Assembly (NCBI GenBank): GCA_008000375.1
Contig: SMOI01000334.1
Location: 1 to 34,645, forward strand
Source of the DNA: Poteriospumella lacustris
Lineage: Eukaryota > Sar > Chrysophyceae > Chromulinales > Dinobryaceae
Length of the DNA: 34,645 nt
Reading direction: 5' to 3'
The translations under genes were made by a program, and so were the position numbers. Below the pieces are notes generated by a model. The model was not told the origin of the DNA and did no database searches. It saw only the letters and a program-made list of their open reading frames with translations. This document shows, piece after piece, positions 1-10,513 of this stretch. The stretch's first letter is position 1. Every line of letters begins with the position of its first letter.

Positions 1-273
1 CACTCCCGACCTCCTCCGTCGTACCTCTCTCTTCCACGTCGTCCTTCAACATCTTTCTTCTTTGCCCACTACTCTGAAGCCTTACGACGTGGGAGAGGGA
101 CCTTCTTGTTGCGCCTCCTCTGTAGGCGATGCGACCTCTCCGCCGATGTCGCCAACTCCGATCGCTCCGACCCCACGTCCGCGCTGCAAATCACAACTCA
201 ATTCGTCCTCACAAAACAACATAAGCCAACTCTACTCAGCCGAGACATCTCTCGTTCGCTCTCCTCGCTCACA
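1..273 (+). promoter_or_regulatory. 5' flank of the GST gene
   Basis: The stretch is pyrimidine-rich, with many tct/ctc/tcc runs, and has no in-frame ATG ahead of 274; the open frame upstream of 274 begins only with TTG codons. It most likely holds the 5' UTR and core promoter of the GST gene. I see no clear TATA box. The left edge is the window boundary, so the promoter may be incomplete. Confidence 0.4.
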
Positions 274-897
274 ATGTCCAAGCTGTACTACACCTCCACC
301 TCCTGCGGCGCCGCCTCCTTCATTTCGGCCTTCACGGCCGGCGTGCAGCTTGAGACGGAACAGGTCGACATCCGCACCCACGTCACCTCGTCGGGCGCCG
401 ACTTCTACAAGATCAATCCGAAGGGCAACGTGCCCGCCCTGGTCCTCGACGACGGCTCTGTGCTCAACGAAAACATCGCCGTGCTGCTCTGGATCGCGGA
501 CCAAGCACCCGGCACCATCGCGCCCGCTCCGGGCTCTCCGGGACGCTCGCAGCTGCTAAATGTCTTGTCGTACGTAGCCACGGAGGTGCACCCGGCGGTG
601 GGCTGCTTCTTCGCGCCGAATCAGCCCGCGGACGTCACCGCCTTCTTCCGCAGTCGCGTCGCGCAGAAGCTGACCTACGTCAACGACCACCTCGTGGGCG
701 ACCGCCGCTTCCTCGTGGGCGACAGCTTCAGCGTGGCCGACTCCTACCTGTACATCGTGCTGAGCTGGACGCAGTACGTGGGCATCGACCTCGCCGCCTA
801 CCCCAAGGCGCATCAGTTCTTCCGCCACATCGGCGGCCTCGAGAACGTGCGAGCGGCGCACGGCCGCATCGCGGAGGACCCCGCCACCGTCCTGTAG
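274..897 (+). CDS. Glutathione S-transferase, beta-class-like
   Basis: A single-exon gene of 207 aa, the usual length for a cytosolic GST. The N-terminal thioredoxin-like half contains NPKGNVPALVLDDGSVLNE, the glutathione-binding cis-Pro loop followed by the Glu/Asn pocket. The C-terminal half is alpha-helical and carries the N-capping stretch around FLVGDSFSVADSYL. A Cys at residue 11 and His at residue 106 (in ATEVHP) match the Cys10/His106 pair typical of bacterial beta-class GSTs, so glutathione conjugation or thiol-disulfide exchange is the likely role. No targeting peptide is visible, so it is probably cytosolic. The ATG at 274 is the first in frame. It converges with the RGG-protein gene, leaving 137 bases between stop codons. 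Class assignment is from motifs only; substrate is unknown. Confidence 0.88.
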   Translation: MSKLYYTSTSCGAASFISAFTAGVQLETEQVDIRTHVTSSGADFYKINPKGNVPALVLDDGSVLNENIAVLLWIADQAPGTIAPAPGSPGRSQLLNVLSYVATEVHPAVGCFFAPNQPADVTAFFRSRVAQKLTYVNDHLVGDRRFLVGDSFSVADSYLYIVLSWTQYVGIDLAAYPKAHQFFRHIGGLENVRAAHGRIAEDPATVL

Positions 898-1034
898 ACC
901 CGCCCTTCCCTGTATATTCTCTGTAACAAAGTCTCTCTCAATCGCCTGCGACGTGGAAGTGGCTGTGCGGCGAAGCGCCGCGGGGGGACTCGTTAGAAGG
1001 GACCAACTGGTTACAGGAATACCGACCGAGAGGC

Positions 1035-4000
1035 TTAGTTCGAATAGGCGTTGTAGTACATCGGGTTGTTGCCGTTGGCGTTGCCATTGCCGCCATTGTT
1101 GTTGTTGTTGCTGCCATTGTTGTTGTTATTGTTGTTGCGGCGCTGCGTGAACCCGCCGGGAGCGGCGTGGTAATGCTGCGCGCCTGCGCCGCCGTAGTTG
1201 TTGTTGTAGTTGCTGCCGCTGTTCGCGTACGCGTCGCCGCCGGAGTAGTAGTTGTTGCCGCTGTTGCCTCCGTAGCCGCCGCCGTGATTGTTGCGGTAGC
1301 CCCGGCCGCCGCCGCCGCCGTTCGCGTTGTTCGAATTGAAGTTGCCGTTGTACGAGGCGTTGTAGCCGCCGTAGCCGCCGCCGCCGAACTGGTTGTAACC
1401 CTGCTGCGTGAAGCGCTGGTTGCCGTAGAGGTAGCCGTCGCCGCCCATCGACTGGTCGCCCATGAAGGGTGCGGAGGCGTTGCCGCTCATGTCGAACATG
1501 GCCCCTGCGCTGTTCACGGCGCCCGCGTTGGTCGTGGCCATCGGCAACGTCATCGGCACCACGCCGCCCTGCGCTGGCGGCGCCAGTTGCTGTGACGAGG
1601 GCGAGGCCGCGGCACCAGCGTTGCTCCCGTCCGCCGCGACGCCACCGATAGCGGGAGAACGACCCGACGCATCGGCGATGAGCGCCCCGGTGGCCTCGGG
1701 GCCGGTCGACTGCACCGCAGGCTGCCCCGACTGCTGCTGGAACTGCGCCTGCTGCTGCTGTTGTTGTTGTTGCTGCTGCTGGTGCTGGTGCTGCAGCATC
1801 TGCTGCTGCTGCTGTTGAAGCATCTGCATTTGCTGCTGCTGCTGTTGCTGTTGCTGCAGCATCTGCTGCTGAGCGAGCCCGCCCGAGGGCGCGAAGAACA
1901 TGTCGCCCATCATGGCCATGTTGGCGTTGCCGCCGCCCGAGAAGAAGCCCATGTTCACGCCGTTGACCTTGAACACGCCTCCATCGCTGCCGGCGCCGCC
2001 CGCGGGAAAGAAGCCCGTCACACCGCTGTTGCCGCCGCCAGAGGAGGCCACGCCGTAGTAGAAGTCCTCGCCGCCACCGTACAGCGTCGAGTTGCCGGCC
2101 TGGCCGATGCCACCGCTGCTGCCGCGCTGTACGCCGCCCGCGTTGGCCGTGCCGTAGCCCCAGGCCGCACCGGCAGCACCCGCCCCGCTGAACATGTCCT
2201 TGGCGCCACCCTGGCGAGCGGCTGTGTTGCCGCTGTCAGCGTTGCCGCCGCTGGCAGCCGCAGCGTTGCCCGCCGAGTCGCTGAGCATCCCGATGCCCGC
2301 GGCGCCGGCGGCTGGCGCTGTCGCCGCGACGCTGTTCCAGCCGAGGCCGCCCACGACGTTGCCGTTGCCGGAGAAGCGCGGGTCGTAGCCGTAGATGCTC
2401 TGCATCGAGGACGGGGCCGAGTTGCCCGTGTCCACGATCATGCCCGGCATCATGCCGTACGCGTGCTGGTGCGAGGCCAGGTGGTGCGGCAGTTGCGCCT
2501 GGAAGTTCATCGCGTTGAAGGCGTTGATGGTGCCCAGCGTGTTCATGCCGAGCGCGTTCATCGGCGTGAACGTGCCGGGGTGCGCGAACATGTCGGGCAT
2601 CGAGGCGGCCGAGGTCGCCTGCTGGCCGAAGAGCATGTTCGTCATGCCCGGCGACGACAGGAACATCGGCGGCGGAGGCGCCGTCTGCATCGGCGTCGTT
2701 GACGCCAGCGGATTCGACGTCGCAGTGGGCGTGTCGGCGCCTGCGCCTGTCATGATCAAGCCCGGGTAGGCAAGCGAGGGCAGCGACTGTTGCTGCGCCT
2801 GCAGCGACGCCAGCAGCGGCTGTGACGGCGTGAACACCGACGCGGTGGCGGCTAGCTCCGAAAGTCGCGGCGTCGATGGAACTCCCAATGCGTCCCCACC
2901 AACCGACTCCGCACCGATCGATTCGGCGACGGTTTCGAGCGGCAGCGAGGCCGTCAACGCGGGAGGAGCTCCCGCAGCTCCGGCGACCACTTCGCTCGCA
3001 TCAATCGTCTGCGAGGCGACGGCTTCCGGCGCGACGGGCGTCTCAACAGGCTTCTCCGCCTCCGCGTCCTTGGCGACCTTCTTTCTGCTGCTCCTCGCAC
3101 CGACGACGGCTTCCAGCGACTCCCGAATCGCCTCGTCCCAGACGCGCTCCGTCGCCGCGGCCTCTTCGATGCCGCCGTCGGCCGTGAAGAGGAAGAGTTG
3201 GCCCTTCGTACGCGGGCCGCGCTGCAGACGCTCTTGCGTTCGCTTGATGCGCTGCTCTTCTTGGGCGCGCTGCCGACGCTGCTCCTCCAGCTGCTCCTTC
3301 GACAGCGACGGAGTCTTCTTCTCCTTCGACTCTGCGGCGGACGCTGGGGCGGCGTCTTTCAGCCCGCTCTCCTCCGCCAGCGCACGCTTGATCACGGACA
3401 CGCGCGACCAGCGCGGCTCCGCAGGAGCGGGCGCCGACGCAGGGGCCGCACTGGTCTCTGGGACGGTTGACTCCGCAGGGGCGCTCCATTCCGCCACGGC
3501 TCCATCGCCAACGTCTGCGCCACTGTGGGAGGCCGAGCCTTCCGAGTGCTTCCGTCCGCGACCGCCAGCGGGAGGTTCGTCGCGTCCTTGCATCTCCTTT
3601 TCGCGGTCCTCGACGAACTGGCCGCTCTTGGGCTCATACAACATGCCGCCCTTCCGTCGCGGCGGGGGCGGTCCAGGCGGACCGGACGGGCGCCCGTAGC
3701 CGCCGTGGTGATCCTGATGGAAGCGACCGCGCGCGTCGTTGTGGCCGTGGTGGCCATAGTCGCCGTCGCGTTCGCGGTGGTCGAAGTCTCTGCCACCGCG
3801 CGGAGGTCGGCCGCCATAGCGTCCGCCGTAGCCGTCGTCCTCTCCGTAGTCGTCGCGGAAGCGCCGCGGTGGGTAGTTTCGGTGCGAATAGTCGTTGTCT
3901 CCCTCTGCGTCGTCCACGCGGCGTCGGCGATCGCGGAAATGACCGCGCTCGTCGTCCTCGTAGCCGCGCTCGTCTTCGAGAGGCTCGCCATCCCGCTGCG

Positions 4001-7000
4001 AGCGGTCGCTCTCACGCGGTCGCGAGGTGTTCGCCCCGGCACCGCCAGCATTGCCACTGTTCTTGTCTTTGAACTGCGACAGAAGACTGGCGAAGCTCTT
4101 GCTGAACGCGTCTGTGTTGTCCCTGTCCGCACTGCTGGCCGCGTCCGCGACGGCGGGGGGAACGGGTGTGTTCTCTGTGGAAGTGGTCGCCGTGGCTTCG
4201 CCTGCACTGGCGCTGGCACCGACGCTCTGCTTGGTGAGCACCTTCATCGCAGGGCCGGGCGTCAGGTTGGTGGCCACGACGATCTCACGGTTGGGCCGCA
4301 GCAGCGTCGTGTTCACCTGGTTGACCTTCAGCTTGTCCTTCGCGACAGGACCGTCGCCACCAGCAGTGGGACGAGCGCCACGCGCCCAGCCGCCCTCCGC
4401 AGTTGCGTTGCTGCCGCCGGCTTTGTCGTAGGAGCCGGCCCGATCGCGACGAGCGGATAGAGGTAGAGACGCATCTTCACCCTGGTTGTTGCGCGGGAAG
4501 CGATCGCGGGGCTCGTGGGGGCCATCGCGCTCCCGATCGGCGAAGTGGCCACGTCCGCCACGCTCGGGCGCGGGTCGGCGGCGGTTCCAGTCATGGTCCC
4601 CGCCCTCTGGATCTCCGTGCCGCCACGAGGGCGGGCGGACATCGTACGCACCGGCATCGTCACTCATTCCACGCTGGCGGTAGGAGCCGCGGGGCACGTC
4701 GCCACTGCCGCGATTCATTCGGCGCTGCAGAATCAATCGAACAAAGCTTAGAACTGCAGGTCAGCAACAGCGGGCGATATGCGTACATCAGCACCGTAGC
4801 GGTCGTTTCCTCGGTCCTGCGCATAACCGCGGTCAGCACCGTCGCCGCGATCGTAGCGCCCGTAGCCCGGCTCGCGGTACGACCCCTCCTACGAAGCATC
4901 ATCACACAACAAGGCGTCAGCGGACATCCAAAGGAAAAGAACGCCATCGACGACGAAACAAGAAGAGGCACCAGAAACGACAGGAAAGAGACGCCACACC
5001 ACAAACAAAAGAAATGATCTATCGCTGCTTTCCCAGCCGCTGCGCCATCGACAGGCCCCAGCGTCAGTTTGACAACGGCCATCTGTTGTGGCAACGCTCT
5101 AGCACAGTCCGCGATAAGAATAGCGACCACAGATATGAACACGTCGCATTCCACGTGCAGAGAGGACTTGCAACCACCGGCCTCCACCCCTCGAAGGCGC
5201 CACAAACACACAAGAAGATACACCACAAACAAAAGAAATGATCTATCGCTGCTTTCCCAGCCGCTGCGCCATCGACAGGCCCCAGCGTCAGTTTGACAAC
5301 GGCCATCTGTTGTGGCAACGCTCTAGCACAGTCCGCGATAAGAATAGCGACCACAGATATGAACACGTCGCATTCCACGTGCAGAGAGGACTTGCAACCA
5401 CCGGCCTCCACCCCTCGAAGGCGCCACAAACACACAAGAAGATACACCACAAACAAAAGAAATGATCTATCGCTGCTTTCCCAGCCGCTGCGCCATCGAC
5501 AGGCCCCAGCGTCAGTTTGACAACGGCCATCTGTTGTGGCAACGCTCTAGCACAGTCCGCGATAAGAATAGCGACCACAGATATGAACACGTCGCATTCC
5601 ACGTGCAGAGAGGACTTGCAACCACCGGCCTCCACCCCTCGAAGGCGCCACAAACACACAAGAAGATACACCACAAACAAAAGAAATGATCTATCGCTGC
5701 TTTCCCAGCCGCTGCGCCATCGACAGGCCCCAGCGTCAGTTTGACAACGGCCATCTGTTGTGGCAACGCTCTAGCACAGTCCGCGATAAGAATAGCGACC
5801 ACAGATATGAACACGTCGCATTCCACGTGCAGAGAGGACTTGCAACCACCGGCCTCCACCCCTCGAAGGCGCCACAAACACACAAGAAGATACACCACAA
5901 ACAAAAGAAATGATCTATCGCTGCTTTCCCAGCCGCTGCGCCATCGACAGGCCCCAGCGTCAGTTTGACAACGGCCATCTGTTGTGGCAACGCTCTAGCA
6001 CAGTCCGCGATAAGAATAGCGACCACAGATATGAACACGTCGCATTCCACGTGCAGAGAGGACTTGCAACCACCGGCCTCCACCCCTCGAAGGCGCCACA
6101 AACACACAAGAAGATACACCACAAACAAAAGAAATGATCTATCGCTGCTTTCCCAGCCGCTGCGCCATCGACAGGCCCCAGCGTCAGTTTGACAACGGCC
6201 ATCTGTTGTGGCAACGCTCTAGCACAGTCCGCGATAAGAATAGCGACCACAGATATGAACACGTCGCATTCCACGTGCAGAGAGGACTTGCAACCACCGG
6301 CCTCCACCCCTCGAAGGCGCCACAAACACACAAGAAGATACACCACAAACAAAAGAAATGATCTATCGCTGCTTTCCCAGCCGCTGCGCCATCGACAGGC
6401 CCCAGCGTCAGTTTGACAACGGCCATCTGTTGTGGCAACGCTCTAGCACAGTCCGCGATAAGAATAGCGACCACAGATATGAACACGTCGCATTCCACGT
6501 GCAGAGAGGACTTGCAACCACCGGCCTCCACCCCTCGAAGGCGCCACAAACACACAAGAAGATACACCACAAACAAAAGAAATGATCTATCGCTGCTTTC
6601 CCAGCCGCTGCGCCATCGACAGGCCCCAGCGTCAGTTTGACAGCGACATGGTGATATAGCATCGTCGGCGATAAGAAGCGTGCGCACGGATATGGCACAC
6701 CTTCCACGTGCATTGGAGACGTGCAGAAGCAAAATATGAATGACCGTGCGTAAAGGACCACTGTGTCTTACCTTGTTGTTGAATCGCGATTGGTGGCGAT
6801 GGAGGTCGCTGTTGCCGCGTGATCGGCCACCGTTCTCTGCAGGATCTTCGTTGTCATTATTGTCCCGGCCCCAGTCGCGGTCTCCACTTGGCGCACCTGA
6901 TCGTTCACTCTGATGCCTTGGGGCTGGTGCATCGTTGTCGCTTTCCTCTTCGTCGTCATCACCAAGGGCCCAGTTGCGACCCTTGTCAGCGGACGCTGCT

Positions 7001-7429
7001 GTGGTCGACGTCGTCGCAGCATTAGATGGCGCTGCTTCTTCCTTAGCCCACGATGCTAACTTCGCTGTCCCAGTCGACGACGGCGTCCCACCGCCACCCC
7101 ATGGCTCTTTTGACTTGAATTCGCTTCGCAGGGAGGGGGTATTGATTGGGACAGGCGTCGCTGCCGCTCCAATCGATTTTGTAACTTGTTTCTTGCCCAC
7201 GAAAACCGCCATTCCACCAACGAGATTGCTTGGACCTAAGATGAAAGTAAAATAAGATCTTCAAGGTCAATTCATTGAACGTAGTTTTCCTACTTGGCTT
7301 GGCATCTTTAGGGGCGGCAGGTGCAGACGTTTGAGCCTTCAAAGTGTTGTTCAGATTTTTGCTTTGAAAAGACCGTGGTCCCGATGAAAGAGAGCTGAAA
7401 GGGGCATTTCCGCCCTTTGAGTTGCTCAT
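1035..7429 (-). CDS. Large disordered RGG / polyQ / Asn-rich protein, 4 exons
   Basis: Exons (minus strand) are 7429-7294, 7235-6772, 4888-4787 and 4724-1035. All junctions are GT-AG and the phases agree (1, 0, 0), giving about 1,463 aa. Exon 1 encodes MSNSKGGNAP..., with a strong acceptor-like TCTTCTCTTACAG just upstream that may end a 5' UTR intron. Residues 45-200 are Ser/Ala/Asp-rich and include an acidic DDDEEESDND patch. Residues 201-600 are Arg/Gly/Asp/Tyr-rich with RGG/RGY motifs. A short ordered-looking motif MLYEPKSGQFVED follows near 595, then a charged helix near 700-760 (KEQLEEQRRQRAQEEQRIK). The rest is Ala/Gly/Met/Asn-rich, with polyQ around 1180-1230 and an Asn/Gly/Tyr-rich C-terminus. 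This composition fits an RNA-binding or condensate-forming scaffold. The N-terminus and the YEPKSG motif faintly recall PRRC2/BAT2-type proteins, which I cannot confirm. Exon 3 is the least certain exon. Confidence 0.72.
1745..1880 (-). repeat. CAG/CAA polyglutamine tract in RGG protein
   Basis: On the minus strand this is mixed CAG and CAA codons, interrupted by Met, Leu and His, giving several runs of 5-11 glutamines. Mixed codon use makes it more stable than a pure CAG array. It lies in the C-terminal third of the disordered protein, consistent with a prion-like low-complexity domain. Confidence 0.85.
4889..6771 (-). other. 1.88-kb intron of the RGG gene
   Basis: On the minus strand the donor is AAG|GTAAGA at 6772/6771 and the acceptor is TTCGTAG|GAG at 4889/4888. 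It is about 20 times longer than the other introns in the window, because it carries the 224-bp tandem array. Without the array it would be about 150-300 bases. A second short intron of 62 bases (4725-4786) follows the 102-base exon. Confidence 0.65.
4996..6730. repeat. 224-bp tandem array, 7 copies plus diverged 8th
   Basis: Exact 224-base periodicity: copies start at 4996, 5220, 5444, 5668, 5892, 6116 and 6340, and look identical by eye. An eighth starts at 6564, matches to 6642, then diverges but is still recognisable to about 6730 (shared gcgataagaa, ttccacgtgca). Because 224 is not a multiple of 3, the open frames inside drift between copies and are not genes. The array lies wholly inside an intron of the RGG gene. 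Identity among copies implies recent expansion or gene-conversion homogenisation, while the diverged copy on the donor side looks like the older seed. Confidence 0.95.
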
Positions 7430-8037
7430 CCAATGGCTGTAAGAGAAGATTAAATAAGAAATACAGAGCAAAAACCAAAGCCTGCTGCTTCTCAAAAGTC
7501 AAGCTTCGTGCAAAATCAATACTAGGGGATTTTGCGCGCGGACCAGTGAGATTGTGAGAGACGTAGTCTTGTGGTACCGTCGGCCTCTCGGTCGCACGGC
7601 TTCTCGCTCAGAAACAGAGCTAGAAGACCAATCTTCTTCTTGTCTTGTTTCACCGCTGCCGCCGCCGCGTCCACTTCGAAATCGAAAGTCGCGTGGCGCG
7701 CGACACACCCGACCAGTCGCGATGGACGGACACACCGACGGACGCCGCAGAGCCGCAGCATGCAGTGCGCACAGGGCAAAGGCCACAAAGCCCTTGTGAG
7801 CGATTGATTGCAAGCGATCGACTTTCCTGGGTATCGTCCCCCACACACACACCGAAAGCGAAGGCAGAAGTTCGTTTGTGACCATCTGGATCAATATATG
7901 TGAAGTAGAAAAGGAGACATCCTCCACCAGTTGACGGGTCGATTTGTGGCTGCCATTTACTTTACACTGCATCAAATACCAGTACTATCGCCATCTCGAC
8001 GACACAACATTTGAGGCAATCTGTATTCGACTAGCGT
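7430..8037. other. Intergenic: RGG gene 5' region, GT gene 3' UTR
   Basis: Both neighbouring genes are on the minus strand, so this stretch holds the promoter/5' UTR of the RGG gene (right of 7429) and the 3' UTR of the glycosyltransferase gene (left of 8038). The TTCTCTTACAG just upstream of the RGG start codon could be the 3' end of a leader intron. No convincing gene was seen: the open frames overlap in every direction and are Ser/Arg-rich shadows. Confidence 0.45.
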
Positions 8038-9378
8038 CTAGAACTTCTGATGATCTGGAAGAAATCCGTAGCCCCAAAACAAATCGAATCGCAAGTTCCC
8101 TCGTCTGTCGCGGATGAGCTGAAACCCTCGCGTGCCAATTCCAGCACCCAGAGCGTTGTCCGTCCGCTCAATAGTACCTGACACTTTTTGTGCTGAATGA
8201 ACGAACGTCGACAGCATGTTGGTGCCTCCTTTACGCCAGGCAAGAATTGCGTTTGAGAGAGACAACATGTACCAGTCGAGCACCAAGTCCATGATACCCT
8301 CGTTGTTCGTCGCCTGTTTAAATTTGTTGTAGTCCTTGACGTGCACGATCGATTTGGCATCCACCTTCATGAACAACACCGTGTCATTCGTGTACGAAGA
8401 GTTCCGCGCGAGAACTTTATCGTGCAGGTAGAGCTCCAGTGCATTTTTTACGTCTTGATTGTCTGATGCCAGATACACGTAGACGTGTTTATCCTGTTGC
8501 TTAACTTTGGTGAGCTTCGCCATCTCTTCCACTCGAATCTTGACGATAGTGCTCACACGTTCCTCGACTGCCTGAAACACTTTCGCGCAGTCTTCAGAAC
8601 TCAACCAGTCGGTAACCTCTTTCTGGTAACTCGCATCAGACGCGTTGACTTGCAGTTCAAAATGGTGGAACTGAGCTCTCAAATGTACGGCGACGTCTAG
8701 ACGCGGGGCATATACGTGCGGCAATGTGAGCAGAGAGTGCTTCAAAGCATCTGGAACTCCGTGAATGCGCTCCTCCTCTTTTTCTGTGAATGCAGCTTTG
8801 AAAGGACCCCGGACTAATCGCTGGTACGCGTGTCTCTCTGCGCACATGATGTCACCAATATCGCAACCCGTGATTTTGGAGACGCAGTGCAGCGTCGTGT
8901 TGATCCATACCCACCAGTCGCTTTTCGATAAGTATCCGCTGACGCGTACGATAGGTGAATCTACTGGCAAGGTACCCTCTGCGTACTTGATGAAGTCCGG
9001 GGACTTGAGGTTCACTGAATGATGAAGATTTTCGTCGTTGACGATGTCCGGATAGGCCAACCTCATTTGGCTGACGAATGGGAAACCACAGTGGACGATA
9101 CTGCAAAATCCGCCCAAAGCTGAATTATCTGTTATCATTATATCGCGCCCCGTTATCGCTGCATAATAAAATGCTGCAGGATAAAAGATGAGCAAGTTTC
9201 CTATACCACCGCCTCCTGTGTTCTCGGCACCCAAAACCATGAACTTTCGGTCAACATTTTGAACAGTGCCCCCCAAATCTGGATCTCTACAACGAAGTTG
9301 TGGCCGATCGCCCCAGATAACTTGAACGGCAACGATTGCGAAAGAAATGAATTGAATCCAACGCCATCGAGCCAACAT
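8038..9378 (-). CDS. Fucosyltransferase-like type II membrane glycosyltransferase
   Basis: A single exon of 446 aa. The ATG at 9378 is the first real ATG; upstream in-frame codons start only with GTG. It begins MLARWRW followed by a hydrophobic signal-anchor (about residues 8-24), the type II layout of Golgi glycosyltransferases. The lumenal part has NxS/T sequons (NTT, NAS, NSS, NDT). A GGGIGNLL stretch lies near residue 55, an HLRAQF motif near 230 resembles the HxR donor-site motif of fucosyltransferases, and DWYMLSLSNAILAWRKGGTNM...TFVHSA near 365 resembles the 'MYLLSL-D--v-S-wSTFgyvA' region of plant-type xyloglucan/alpha-1,2 fucosyltransferases. Transfer of a sugar to cell-wall or secreted glycans is therefore inferred. 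The family assignment comes from remembered motif patterns; the acceptor is unknown. Confidence 0.62.
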   Translation of the reverse strand: MLARWRWIQFISFAIVAVQVIWGDRPQLRCRDPDLGGTVQNVDRKFMVLGAENTGGGGIGNLLIFYPAAFYYAAITGRDIMITDNSALGGFCSIVHCGFPFVSQMRLAYPDIVNDENLHHSVNLKSPDFIKYAEGTLPVDSPIVRVSGYLSKSDWWVWINTTLHCVSKITGCDIGDIMCAERHAYQRLVRGPFKAAFTEKEEERIHGVPDALKHSLLTLPHVYAPRLDVAVHLRAQFHHFELQVNASDASYQKEVTDWLSSEDCAKVFQAVEERVSTIVKIRVEEMAKLTKVKQQDKHVYVYLASDNQDVKNALELYLHDKVLARNSSYTNDTVLFMKVDAKSIVHVKDYNKFKQATNNEGIMDLVLDWYMLSLSNAILAWRKGGTNMLSTFVHSAQKVSGTIERTDNALGAGIGTRGFQLIRDRRGNLRFDLFWGYGFLPDHQKF

Positions 9379-9836
9379 AATGAAGTGTCTTCGTCTGTAT
9401 ACTTTAGCTAATGGTGGGCAGACTCTCTGTCTCTCAGTCTTCCTTGGTGTCACTTGCAGCTTTTGCGCCCAATGATATTCACGAAGAAGTCACACAAATC
9501 GAGAGGGTGGATTATAATCCACACGGGGCTGAATGCAAGTGGTTTTCGACAGTTGGAGAAGTATATACTACTACATACACTATGGTTTTCAACTTGGAAC
9601 TAGACCATAGATAAAACACAGACAGCAGACCGGCCGCGTCGTCGTCGTGTGGTCACATCTCGCATCCTCGGAGTTTTTCATCATATTTCCGGTTTCTCGC
9701 GAAATGCGGCTCGCGTCGTTGCGTCGAAGTCGGCGACCGCTTCGGCTTGTTCGTCTTGCCAGCCAAACCTCCTCGTCTTCTAAAGCCAACAAGCAACAGT
9801 TCGACCACAAAGTTTTTTCGTCGTCTATTCGCTAAA
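9379..9836. promoter_or_regulatory. Divergent promoter: GT gene / complex I gene
   Basis: A 458-base gap between two start codons pointing away from each other. It includes an A/T-rich stretch (tatatactactacatacactatgg near 9563-9590) and a cgtcgtcgtcgtg run near 9637. No gene was seen in it. It probably drives both genes. Confidence 0.45.
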
Positions 9837-10289
9837 ATGCCTGCTGTCAATACCCCTTCCTATCCCGTTGTGGATCCTGATCCTTCCACGAGCAAGGCGC
9901 TTTCCAACTTTTCAGGGCGTGATGTTGCCAATGTTTTCGGTTTCGGAGCTTTTGGATACCTCTTTGGTTGGGCCACAGGTAAAGCATTCTCATTGAATTG
10001 TTAGAAAAGCCTCCCGTGACCTCTGTTATTGTTTGGTTCAGCCCGAAAGCCATTTCGTGGTTACAACGGCAGAATCACGGCCTTGATCGGTGTGACTGGC
10101 GGATTTCTCTACGGAGTGATGAGAAGCACCCAGAGATTGTCTGGTTTGGAGCCTAATGAAGCTGAAGTGGCTCGCTATGGTGCCATTCCCTCTCGCTTGC
10201 TTGATGAGACTGAGAAACGACGAGACATTAGAAACGTGAATTTGATCGACACTGAAGCCATTGACATCGCGAAGCACGCTGAGAAGTAA
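9837..10289 (+). CDS. Probable complex I 21-kDa-type accessory subunit, 2 exons
   Basis: Exons are 9837-9978 and 10042-10289, with a 63-base GT-AG intron in phase 1, giving 129 aa. The N-terminus contains YPVVDPDPSTSKALSNFSG. That matches the 'YPVIDPDP...F---D' signature I associate with the fungal/protist NADH:ubiquinone oxidoreductase 21-kDa subunit family. Two short hydrophobic segments follow: FGFGAFGYLFGWAT (about 34-47) and ITALIGVTGGFLYGVM (about 57-72). They suggest a small inner-membrane subunit with a polar C-terminal helix rich in Arg/Glu. No cleavable presequence is obvious. The junction reads GWAT|A-RKPF across the intron. It converges on the ankyrin gene with 224 bases between stops. 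Gene structure is solid; the complex I identity is moderate. Confidence 0.7.
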
Positions 10290-10513
10290 ACCAACCACAT
10301 GCCCCTGTCAACTTGTGAGTTGAAGATATCGGTGTGTATAACTCGATGAAGAGACACTGTTCTCCGCTGGGCCTCGTTCCATATTTATAAATTTAATCAC
10401 TAACACAACTAACTACCAAATTCAACAACACGAAGGCGAAGCAGCAAAGCACGTATTCCTCGTTTCCTTCGAAAGCACACACACAAGCAGGAAGTGAATG
10501 CAAAGGAAGCACT

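Noticed and set aside
1761-2702. 313-aa plus-strand frame rich in Leu, Val and Ala
   Set aside because: Antisense of the polyQ/Gly/Ala-rich coding exon of the RGG gene.
5064-6352. Repeated 130-aa and 75-aa open frames in the 224-bp array
   Set aside because: They recur only because the DNA repeats, the period is not a multiple of 3, both strands are open and the region is an intron.
4996-6730. CRISPR-like array
   Set aside because: The units are contiguous 224-bp tandem copies without short repeats separated by unique spacers, and the genome is eukaryotic.
6184-7212. 342-aa minus-strand frame ending in repeat-derived residues
   Set aside because: Its C-terminal half is read-through past the GTAAGA donor at 6771 into the satellite; only the N-terminal part is a real exon.
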